In this document: piece after piece, positions 30,801 through 42,800 of the stretch
Position numbering within the stretch: position 1 is the first letter of the stretch
How the letters are laid out: every line of letters begins with the position of its first letter
From: Flectonema sp. DT1601
Lineage: Eukaryota > Euglenozoa > Diplonemea > Diplonemida > Diplonemidae
Assembly (NCBI GenBank): GCA_964019425.1
Contig: OZ025783.1
Coordinates: 310,001-374,000, forward strand
Length of the DNA: 64,000 nt
Reading direction: 5' to 3'
Program-made: the position numbers and the translations under genes
The notes under the pieces: generated by a model
Database searches by the model: none
What the model saw: only the letters and a program-made list of their open reading frames with translations
What the model was told of the DNA's origin: nothing

Positions 30801-33800
30801 TCTTCTTCAACAATCATAGTGTCGACAGGAACAGTACTCTCGTCAGAGTTGCCCTTCAACTTCCTGAGTTCTGCTTCAAGATTCTCCTTCTCATCTTTCA
30901 GGGTATTGTGTTCTGCCCTCAGCTTACCGAAAGCTTTGGAAAGAGAGAGGAGCTCCTCGGCATCATCAGAACCAGCAATGTTGAGATTGCAAGAGGAGTC
31001 TGATTGGTGACCACCCATATCACTTTCGTTATTACCAATCAAAGGAATAGTAACTTGTGATGAGCTGATGATGTCTGGTTGTTGAGCTCCAAGACTTTGA
31101 ACTCTAAGACGAGCCAACTCTTCTAACTCACGAGCTATGACAGCATCACTTTCTGACTGTTGAAGTTTTGCAGCAGCTGCCTGCATTCTGTCGTGTGCTT
31201 GTTGGACTTTAGCTGCTGCTGCTGACGGTGATAGTGGAGGTGATTGGAATTCACTTTGTTTTGATTCTTGATCAGAATAATCTAAATCATGTTTTTGATT
31301 TGATAAATATTTTAAGTCAACCTCACTATCATGTCCTACCAGTGGCGAGTGAGACTGTGAACGAACAGAACGAAGTTCATCTTCAGTTGCCTTAAGTAAT
31401 CCTTTAAGAGCACTTTGTTCTGTATTAGTAGAGTCTTGACGTTGTCTGTAAGTATTCGATTGTGAATCACTTGAACAGAACTTTGATAGGTCATCAAGTT
31501 CACGTAATATGATTGAGTTGACTTCTGGTTTAGTTAAGTTGTTGTTCGCAACTTGAATCCTTTCTTGTGATAATTGAAGTCTTTCGATGACGTCATTAAC
31601 ATCAATATCAGAATCAGCATAAACAATAACAGATCCTCTCAAATTAGTAACATCCTCTTGTAGCTGTTGAATGTGACTAACCGAAGCTTGCAGAACTCCT
31701 TTCATTGATTTTTGATCACTTCTAAGAACGTTAACAACATCTTCACTACCTGATCCGTCTCGTAATTGTGATTCTAGTTGTGAGTTCTTAGCTTCCAATT
31801 CATTTATAATATGATTCTGTTGTTTAATAGAGTACTCTGGATTAGAACTATTCAGAAGGTCATTAATTCTATTGAGTTTAGATTGTAAGATGTCGTTGGT
31901 TGCTTTTAAATTGGTTGGACTGCTGTCAGAGAATCCTTCCAATTTTAGTTTTGCAATTTCTTCGGTTTGTTTTGCGAGTCTTGCGGTAGCCTCAGCGTCC
32001 ATTAAGGTTTTTTCAGCATCTCTAATCCGATCGTTTGCTTCAGTGAGACGAATATCTGCTTCTGAAGGCGATTGCATGCAATCACTGCTAGCAGCTGCGA
32101 GTCTCACCTGGGCTGCGTCGTCCATTTGCTGAGCCATAAGAGCGTCAGACTTCGCTTTATCAAGTTGTTTAATTGCCGCTTCAACATTAGCCTGTGACTC
32201 TTGAACTTGTTTCGCTGCTTCAGTTGGTGTGTCTTTAGATGTATGAAATCCGATGAGATCTTTAAGTTGCTCATTTTCAGCCAGGGCGGCAAACAACTCT
32301 GATTTTAGTCGACTCACGTCTTGTTTAATAGTTTTCATTTTCTCATCTCTTAATTTAATAATTTTGAGTGGATCACAAGGTTCATCATCGTACTCCCCTT
32401 CTGAAGAATCAGAACCATCACTTCCAATATCTCTAATCTGACGTGATAGTGATAAGGCATTCTCAATAGATGATAGCCTGTTTTTGAGATCTTTATTTTC
32501 AAGTATGAGCATTGAATCTACCGGACTTTTTGACTTCATTGTTTCATAGTCTGCAGCCAATTTTGAATAATCACTTTTTAAATTATCGTAGTCAGTTGGT
32601 TGGTTGTAATCTCTGTTGGTATCTTGTGAGGTGTCTGAAGTTAGATTCCGCAGCCTGTCTACCTCTTTTCGAAGATTTTGGTTTTCGCAAACTGAATTGA
32701 GGGTGGCTTCAGCTGTTGAATCGAAGTTGTCACCCAAACCTAAATGAGAATTTACATCCGACAAGATTTTACTCAGATTGTCATTTTCTGTTTCGAGATC
32801 TTTCATTTTCTCGTCTCTGAGTCTAATAATCTTCTCAGGAGCTTTATTAGAAGGAGTTCCTAAATATTGACACTCACTGTCGTAACTGTCACTGTCACTG
32901 TCATCAGATGGCTGCAACATTTTATTTATTGAAGCCAGACGAGAATGTAAATTCTTATTTTCCAAGTTGAGTTGTCCAATCGTCTTCTGGAATGGGATGA
33001 CTTCATCACTGTCGGTCTGGGAATCTGTTTTCTGTTGCATACCTTTTAGTTCATTCCTAATAACTTCATCAGCCTCTTGCTTAGGAAGGGTTTGGATCGC
33101 CGCTTCAATTCGTTTTTGAGCAGCTTCAACAGACGAACGACTTTCCGAAGGTGAGAGTCCTTGCTGTGCTGCCACCTTCTGAAGTTCCTTCTCGATGGCT
33201 TTGCTCTTGTTGCGTTCATCAGCTGACTGAATGCGGTCACATGCAGACGATACTTCAGTTGATGTGAGAGGGGCAACAGAACCACGCAATTGACGTACTT
33301 CATCCTCAGCAGCACGCAACTCAGACTTCAACTTTTCGTATTCCTTGATAGGGATGACGTCTTGACCAGCAAGCTGTCGCAGCTCTCTTTGAATTACTTC
33401 ATCAGCTTCGTGCTTGGGAAGGCTACGCTTTGCTTCTTCAATGCGAGCCTGTGCAGCCTTGACTGCCGTCTTGCTCTGAGAAGGTGACAACCCTTGGAGA
33501 GTTGCAAGTTTCTGAAGTTCCTCGTTGAGAACTTTGTCAGCTTCACGCTGAGGAAGGTTCTGACTTGCTTCTTGAATACGTTGCTGTGATGACTCTACTG
33601 AAGATGATAACTGAGAAGGTGTCAGGTCACCATGACGTGCTCCCATCGCTTGTAATTCCTTTCGGATCACTTCGTCAGCTTCATGTTGAGGAAGGTTCTG
33701 TATCGCCGCTTCAATTCGTTTTTGAGCAGCTTCAACAGACGAACGACTTTCCGAAGGTGAGAGTCCTTGCTGTGCTGCCACCTTCTGAAGTTCCTTCTCG

Positions 33801-36800
33801 ATGGCTTTGCTCTTGTTGCGTTCATCAGCTGACTGAATGCGGTCACATGCAGACGATACTTCAGTTGATGTGAGAGGGGCAACAGAACCACGCAATTGAC
33901 GTACTTCATCCTCAGCAGCACGCAACTCAGACTTCAACTTTTCGTATTCCTTGATAGGGATGACGTCTTGACCAGCAAGCTGTCGCAGCTCTCTTTGAAT
34001 TACTTCATCAGCTTCGTGCTTGGGAAGGCTACGCTTTGCTTCTTCAATGCGAGCCTGTGCAGCCTTGACTGCCGTCTTGCTCTGAGAAGGTGACAACCCT
34101 TGGAGAGTTGCAAGTTTCTGAAGTTCCTCGTTGAGAACTTTGTCAGCTTCACGCTGAGGAAGATTCTGACTTGCTTCTTGAATACGTTGCTGTGATGACT
34201 CTACTGAAGATGATAACTGAGAAGGTGTCAGGTCACCATGACGTGCTCCCATCGCTTGTAATTCCTTTCGGATCACTTCGTCAGCTTCATGTTGAGGAAG
34301 GTTCTGTATCGCCGCTTCAATTCGTTTTTGAGCAGCTTCAACAGACGAACGACTTTCCGAAGGTGATAGTCCTTGCTGTGCTGCCACCTTCTGAAGTTCC
34401 TTCTCGATGGCTTTGCTCTTGTTGCGTTCATCAGCTGACTGAATGCGGTCACATGCAGACGATACTTCAGTTGATGTGAGAGGGGCAACAGAACCACGCA
34501 ATTGACGTACTTCATCTTCAGCAGCACGCAACTCAGACTTCAACTTTTCGTATTCCTTGATAGGGATGACGTCTTGACCAGCAAGCTGTCGCAGCTCTCT
34601 TTGAATTACTTCATCAGCTTCGTGCTTGGGAAGGCTACGCTTTGCTTCTTCAATGCGAGCCTGTGCAGCCTTGACTGCCGTCTTGCTCTGAGAAGGTGAC
34701 AACCCTTGGAGAGTTGCAAGTTTCTGAAGTTCCTCGTTGAGAACTTTGTCAGCTTCACGCTGAGGAAGGTTCTGACTTGCTTCTTGAATACGTTGCTGTG
34801 ATGACTCTACTGAAGATGATAACTGAGAAGGTGTCAGGTCACCATGACGTGCTCCCATCGCTTGTAATTCCTTTCGGATCACTTCGTCAGCTTCATGCTG
34901 AGGAAGGTTCTGTATCGCCGCTTCAATTCGTTTTTGAGCAGCTTCAACAGACGAACGACTTTCCGAAGGTGAGAGTCCTTGCTGTGCTGCCACCTTCTGA
35001 AGTTCCTTCTCGATGGCTTTGCTCTTGTTGCGTCCATCAGCTGACTGAATGCGGTCACATGCAGACGATACTTCAGTTGATGTGAGAGGGGCAACAGAAC
35101 CACGCAATTGACGTACTTCATCTTCAGCAGCACGCAACTCAGACTTCAACTTTTCGTATTCCTTGATAGGGATGACGTCTTGACCAGCAAGCTGTCGCAG
35201 CTCTCTTTGAATTACTTCATCAGCTTCGTGCTTGGGAAGGCTACGCTTTGCTTCTTCAATGCGAGCCTGTGCAGCCTTGACTGCCGTCTTGCTCTGAGAA
35301 GGTGACAACCCTTGGAGAGTTGCAAGTTTCTGAAGTTCCTCGTTGAGAACTTTGTCAGCTTCACGCTGAGGAAGATTCTGACTTGCTTCTTGAATACGTT
35401 GCTGTGATGACTCTACTGAAGATGATAACTGAGAAGGTGTCAGGTCACCATGACGTGCTCCCATCGCTTGTAATTCCTTTCGGATCACTTCGTCAGCTTC
35501 ATGTTGAGGAAGGTTCTGTATCGCCGCTTCAATTTGTTTTTGAGCAGCTTCAACAGACGAACGACTTTCCGAAGGTGAGAGTCCTTGCTGTGCTGCCACC
35601 TTCTGAAGTTCCTTCTCGATGGCTTTGCTCTTGTTGCGTCCATCAGCTGACTGAATGCGGTCACATGCAGACGATACTTCAGATGATGTGAGAGGGGCAA
35701 CAGAACCACGCAATTGACGTACTTCATCCTCAGCAGCACGCAACTCAGACTTCAACTTTTCGTATTCCTTGATAGGGATGACGTCTTGACCAGCAAGCTG
35801 TCGCAGCTCTCTTTGAATTACTTCATCCGCTTCGTGCTTGGGAAGGCTACGCTTTGCTTCTTCAATGCGAGCCTGTGCAGCCTTGACTGCCGTCTTGCTC
35901 TGAGAAGGTGACAACCCTTGGAGAGTTGCAAGTTTCTGAAGTTCCTCGTTGAGAACTTTGTCAGCTTCACGCTGAGGAAGGTTCTGACTTGCTTCTTGAA
36001 TACGTTGCTGTGATGACTCTACTGAAGATGATAACTGAGAAGGTGTCAGGTCACTATGACGTGCTCCCATCGCTTGTAATTCCTTTCGGATCACTTCGTC
36101 AGCTTCATGTTGAGGAAGGTTCTGTATCGCCGCTTCAATTCGTTTTTGAGCAGCTTCAACAGACGAACGACTTTCCGAAGGTGAGAGTCCTTGCTGTGCT
36201 GCCACCTTCTGAAGTTCCTTCTCGATGGCTTTGCTCTTGTTGCGTCCATCAGCTGACTGAATGCGGTCACATGCAGACGATACTTCAGATGATGTGAGAG
36301 GGGCAACAGAACCACGCAATTGACGTACTTCATCCTCAGCAGCACGCAACTCAGACTTCAACTTTTCGTATTCCTTGATAGGGATGACGTCTTGACCAGC
36401 AAGCTGTCGCAGCTCTCTTTGAATTACTTCATCAGCTTCGTGCTTGGAAAGGCTACGCTTTGCTTCTTCAATGCGAGCCTGTGCAGCCTTGACTGCCGTC
36501 TTGCTCTGAGAAGGTGACAACCCTTGGAGAGTTGCAAGTTTCTGAAGTTCCTCGTTGAGAACTTTGTCAGCTTCACGCTGAGGAAGATTCTGACTTGCTT
36601 CTTGAATACGTTGCTGTGATGACTCTACTGAAGATGATAACTGAGAAGGTGTCAGGTCACCATGACGTGCTCCCATCGCTTGTAATTCCTTTCGGATCAC
36701 TTCGTCAGCTTCATGTTGAGGAAGGTTCTGTATCGCCGCTTCAATTCGTTTTTGAGCAGCTTCAACAGACGAACGACTTTCCGAAGGTGAGAGTCCTTGC

Positions 36801-39800
36801 TGTGCTGCCACCTTCTGAAGTTCCTTCTCGATGGCTTTGCTCTTGTTGCGTCCATCAGCTGACTGAATGCGGTCACATGCAGACGATACTTCAGATGATG
36901 TGAGAGGGGCAACAGAACCACGCAATTGACGTACTTCATCCTCAGCAGCACGCAACTCAGACTTCAACTTTTCGTATTCCTTGATAGGGATGACGTCTTG
37001 ACCAGCAAGCTGTCGCAGCTCTCTTTGAATTACTTCATCAGCTTCGTGCTTGGGAAGGCTACGCTTTGCTTCTTCAATGCGAGCCTGTGCAGCCTTGACT
37101 GCCGTCTTGCTCTGAGAAGGTGACAACCCTTGGAGAGTTGCAAGTTTCTGAAGTTCCTCGTTGAGAACTTTGTCAGCTTCACGCTGAGGAAGGTTCTGAC
37201 TTGCTTCTTGAATACGTTGCTGGGATTTTGTTATCGCAATAGAATTCTCTGTCGGCAATATCCTCTGTGGTAAGAAAACTCTTTCAAGTTCTTCATTTAT
37301 GACGTCACGAACCTGCTCTTTAGGAAGACTACGAATGGCCTCATGGATACGACTACTTACTGGGAGACGATCCCCATTGAGAAGCTCTTGTAGTTCGTAA
37401 TGAAGTAGATTGTTAGCTTCTTGTTGTGGAAGGTTATCAATCCCATAGTTGATGTTCTCAGCAGCAGAATGGATGGCTGAAGAATTCTGCGACGGTGATA
37501 GCATCTGTAACTGTTCTACAATTACTCTTTCAGCGAGGTGATGAGGCAGACTTCGTTTTGCTTCCAAAATACGATTCGCAACAGCCTCCAACATGCCTGA
37601 CAATGAAACAGGTTGTTGGCCAGCAATATGAGTTCCCTTCCCTCTGTTGTGTTTTTCAAGTTCACGTCGAATGCGGTCAAATTCATCAGTCAGTTTGATC
37701 GTATTGTCAGCAGATTTCTTCATAACATCCTTCGCATGTAGCAGTTGTTGTTCTGCTGAGTTGGCGCGTGCTTCAGCAAACGTAAGGCGGTCTACTAAAG
37801 AAGAAGACTCTAAGATTTGTTGGCTACTGTTAGTATCATCTGCTAGTAATCCAACTGCTGCTGCAGCCAACTCAGCTGCTGCGTTGTGTAGTTCCTGTTG
37901 GACGTCATTTAAGTCTTCAGATGTGTTGATAACATTTTCTAATTCTCCGACACTCACAAGAGGGACTAAGTCAACATCAGGTACCACACCGAGGGCATGT
38001 AACTTCTCAATGAGAGAGTTGTTGTCTTTTTGGACTTCACTCAGTTTTATAAGAACTCGCTGATGTTCTCTAATAGAAGGAAGGTCTTCATCTTCTACGA
38101 TAGACTTTTCAATTAAAGGACTACTATGATCCCATGAGGGAGGTGCTAATACCACTCCCTCATGTTGCTCTAACTCATCACGAAGCCGATCGAAGTCACG
38201 AGCAAGACTGTCAGCGTGCTGAGTCATATCGTGAACTTGTTGCTCTGCCTCTTCAGCTCTCTTTATTGCTCCGTTTAAGTCATCTTTTGAAACAAACTCT
38301 GATGCTGGATGTTTACTAAAGGCACTTTTTGTCGCAGCGAATAGCTTTTTTGCTGATTCTTCAAGTCGACCTTGTGACTGCTGCATTGGTGTCGACTGAT
38401 CAGGTTTTTGTGTGGGCTTTAAAGGAGTAGTTGGTGGGTTATCAGAAAGCATTTCATTAAGAAAGGTTCTTGGAGATCCGCTATCTACGACAGAAGAGTC
38501 CAACCCAAGCATCTGACGAGCCTCTTCACGAAGGTCATTCGCTGCCGTTGTAGCTGATTCCATTTCCTTTACAGCGTCTGCAAGTCGTTCTCGTACAGCA
38601 CCAACTCTCTGTTTAAAATGAGATTTTGGACTTAATGATGGGTTTGTAGTAATGAGGTCAAGAAGACTGTATTGAGTTGTAGTGTTAATTGTTTCAACTA
38701 CAGAGGTTTGGTTAATCTTTTGTTGTAAATCATCATTCTTATCTTTCATGTCAGATAGAAGTAATTCCATGCTATCGATTCGTGAGATCAGTTTTTTGTT
38801 TTGATACTCCAGTTTTGCTGACTTCCCAACTGGTTCATTGCTATCCGAAATCAGCTGCTCTTTTTCATCTTCCAACTCACGGATTCGGTTAATTGATTGT
38901 GAGGCAAGCTTCTTTGTTTTATCAGCATTTTCATCAGCCATTTGTAAGAGTTTATCGGAGTCTTCATCTGCCTGTAGCTTTACAGTTAAGTCTCTTACAG
39001 TTGATTGAAGCTGTTTTGTTTCATCTTCCAACTGATGAATTCTGTTTGTAGATGTGGATGCCAGTAGTTTAGTTTTATCAGCGTTCTGGTCTGCTATTTC
39101 TAGTAACTTATCTGAAGCATAGTCCTGACTCTGTAGTTTTGACTCGAGGTCTCGTACCGTGGCTTCTGCTTCTAGGAGTTTGTTCATTGACTTTGAAGCC
39201 AATTGTTCTGTTTTATCAGCGTTTTCATTAGCCATCACAAGAAGTGCGTCTGGTGAGTCAATAGCTGTACTCTCCCTGAGGTCTCGTACTGTTGATTCCA
39301 ACTCCTCTTTCTCATCTTCTAGCTGATGGATTCTCGTACCTGATTCGGAGGCTAGTTGCTCAGTCTTGTCAGCATTTTCATCCGCGATTTTAAGGAGCTC
39401 ACCTGAGGTGTCATCCTGACCCTGCAGCTTTGACTCGAGGTCTCGTACTGTAGATTTCAGGTCTTCTCTTGCATTTTCCAACTGGCGAATTCTCTTAATT
39501 GATTCCTCAGGTAGTTCCTCAGCTGAAGTACCGTCCCATAACTTTGATGTGAGTGTCTGAACTGTTGATTGCAGTTTATCTCTCTCATTTTCTAATTGAC
39601 GAATCCTTCTCGTTGAATCGCTGGCGAGCAGCTCTGTTTTGCCGACATTTTCATCCGCTAGTTTGAGAAGTTTTTCTGAGGCATCATCCTGATGCTGTAA
39701 CTTTGACTCAAGGTCCCGAACGGTGGCTGAATTCTCATTTTCGATTTGAAGAATCTTTGCCGTAGTATCCGAAACACCATCTCGTAGTTTAGACTCGAGA

Positions 39801-42800
39801 TGATGTACAGCAGATTGCAGTAGTTTGTTCTCATCTTCTAACTGATGGATTCTCGTACCTGATTCGGAGGCTAGTTGCTCAGTCTTATCAGCATTCTCAT
39901 CTGCAATTTTAAGGAGCTGACCTGAGGTGTCATCCTGACTCTGCAGCTTTGACTCGAGGTCTCGTACTGTAGACTTCAGGTCTTCCCTTTCACCCTCCAG
40001 CTGATGGATTCTGGTACCTGATTCGGAGGCCAGTTGCTCAGTCTTGTCAGCATTCTCATCTGCAATTACGAGGAGTTTACCTGAGGTGTCATCCTGACTC
40101 TGTAACTTCGACTTGAGATCTCGAACTGTAGACTCCAATTGGAAGACTTTGTCTTGTAAACTCTTATTGTTGTCTCTGATGATGTTATTTCCACTGCTGC
40201 TCTGACTCAACTTCGATTCCAGAAGCGCGTTCTCACCTTCCAACTGATGAATCTTAGCAGTCGATTGAGAGAGTTGTTTAGTTTTATCGGAATTGTCATC
40301 AGCTATTTGAAGAAGCTTTGCCGCAGTAGTTGAGGCATCGGTACACAGACTGTGAAGCTTTGACTCGAGGTCCTGTACTGTGGATTCCAACTGATCTCTT
40401 TTATTAACCAGCTGTAGCATTCTCATGTTTGAAGTGGATGGTTCCTCAGCGTTCATTGCGAGAGGACTATTTTGTAGATTCTGCAACTTTGACTCGAGAT
40501 CTCGGATTGTTGCTTCCAGCGTTCCCTTGTCACTTTCCAACTGATGAATCTTAGCAGTTGATTGAGAGAGTTGTTTAGTTTTATCAGAATTGTCATCAGT
40601 ATCCGAGGCATCGCTACGCAGACTGTGAAGCTTTGATTCGAGGTCCTGTACTGTGGATTCCAACTGATCCCTTTTATTAACCAGCTGTAGCATTCTCATG
40701 TTTGAAGTGGAGGATGGCTGTTGTGACGTATCTGTGATAAGTCCAGCTGAAACATCACTTTGTAAATCCCGGAGCTTTGACTCGAGGTCTCGTACCGTTG
40801 CTTCCAGCGTTCCCTTGTCACTTTCCAACTGATGAATCTTAGCAGTTGATTGAGAGAGTTGTTTAGTTTTATCAGAATTGTCATCAGCCATTTGGAGAAG
40901 CTTTTGCTGTGTCAGCTCCAGGTCTTGAACAGTTGTTCGTAGATCATTCTTTTCTTCTTCTAACTGATGGATTCTGGTACCTGATTCGGAGGCCAGTTGC
41001 TCAGTCTTGTCAGCATTCTCATCCGCAATTTTAAGGAGCTGACCTGAGGTGTCATCCTGACTCTGCAGCTTTGACTCGAGGTCTCGTACTGTTGCTTCCA
41101 GCGTTCCCTTGTCACTTTCCAACTGATGAATTTTAGCAGTTGATTGAGAGAGTTGTTTAGTTTTATCAGAATTGTCATCAGCTATTTGATGTTTTTCTGT
41201 GGCGGCGTCTTGCAATCGACTCCGCTCACTTTCTAATTGACGGATTTTCCTGTTTGACTCGTAAGCAAGTTGCTCAGTCTTGTCAGCATTTTCATCCGCA
41301 ATTTCGAGGAGCTTGCCTGAGGCGTCATCCTGACTCCGTAGTTTTGACTCGAGGTCTATTACTGCGGACTTTAATTGTTCTCTCTCACCTTCTACTTTAC
41401 GAATTCTGTTAAGTGATTCGGTGGTCAGCTCATCTGTTTTCTCAGAAGTAGCGTCTGCCATCTTCAAAAGTTTTTCTGAAGCGTCATCCAGATCGAGTAC
41501 TGCGGATTGCAGTTTCTGATTTTCACCTTCCAGTTGTCTTATTCTGACCATTGATTGGGTTGCTAATTGATCTGATTTTTTAGCGTTTTGATCTGCCATG
41601 TTGGAGGCGTCATCTTGACTGTGAAGCTTTGACTCGAGGTCTCGTACTGTTGACTGTAGTTGGTGGATTTTATCTTCCATCACATCAGGTGACGCTTCTT
41701 TAACGACTACTACTTCCTTCTGTGAAGCTTGTAGTTGTAGTTGAAGAGTTTCTATTGTTGCTTCCAGTTCTTTCACTCTTTCATTCGAGTTATTGACTGC
41801 TGCGGTAGATTGCGATTGACTTGTCCCACTCTCAAGTTGTTGGAAGTTATTTTGTGAATTGAAGGTCAGCTGTCTGGTCGTATGAAGGTTATGATCTGAT
41901 ACCTCGAGGTACTTACTTGATGAGCTGTCTGGATTCTGTAGTTTTAACTCAAGGTCTCGCATTGCTGATCCTAGCTGTGTAGTTATGTCTGCTGAGTGAT
42001 GACTTGAGAGAGGTATTTGTAGTTTTGTTTCTAAGTCGACTAGTTTAGAAGACAATTCATCCGTGGCAGGAGGTTCACTTAAAGTTGATTCCAGTTGCAC
42101 TTTCTCACTCTGTAGTTGGAGGAAGCTTTCATCTACTAGTTGATTTTGAAGGTTTGAATTGAATTCCGATAATAAATTCTTATTCTCACTCTCCAACTGT
42201 CGTATTCTTTCTTTCAACTCATTAACCAACTCTACGGTTTTATCTGCATTTGCATCTGCCATTTCAAAGAGCCTTCCCGAGGCATCATCGAAGTCCCGTA
42301 CTGTGAATTCCAATTGCTCTTTTTCTCCCTCCAGTTGACGGATTCTCCTAATCGAAGCGTTTGCTAGTTCTTCTGTTTTCCCTGCGGATGCATCTGCTAT
42401 TTTAAGAAGTTTACCCGAAGCGTCATCCTGACTCTGCAGCTTTGACTCGAGGTCGCGTACTGTAGATTCCAAAAGCTCCTTCTCACCTTCCAATTGAAGG
42501 ATCCTCTCCTTCGATTGGTCTGCCAGTTGCTCTGTTTTACCGGCATTCTCATCCGCCATGTCGAGGAGTTTACCCGAGGCTGCATCGAGGTCTTGTACGG
42601 TAGACTCTAGCTGTTCATTCTCATCTTCCAATTTACGAATTCTCTCTATCGACTCCGCAGCTAATTTCTCTGTTTTCCCTGCTGACGCGTCTGCTATTTC
42701 GAGGAGCTTGCCTGAGGCGTCATCCTGACTCTGCAGTTTTGACTCGAGGTCTCGTACTGTTGCTTCCAGTTGCTGAATTCTCTCCTTCGATTGGTCCGCC

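Noticed and set aside
17978-30970. Dozens of plus-strand open frames of 60-308 codons
   Set aside because: They are antisense shadows of the giant gene. In-frame tandem repeats keep several frames open at once, and the products are repetitive Ser/Leu/His-rich strings with no domain.
33046-37123. Repeated plus- and minus-strand frames of 65-102 codons at 606-bp spacing
   Set aside because: Same cause: they recur exactly with the 606-bp unit and sit inside the giant coding frame.
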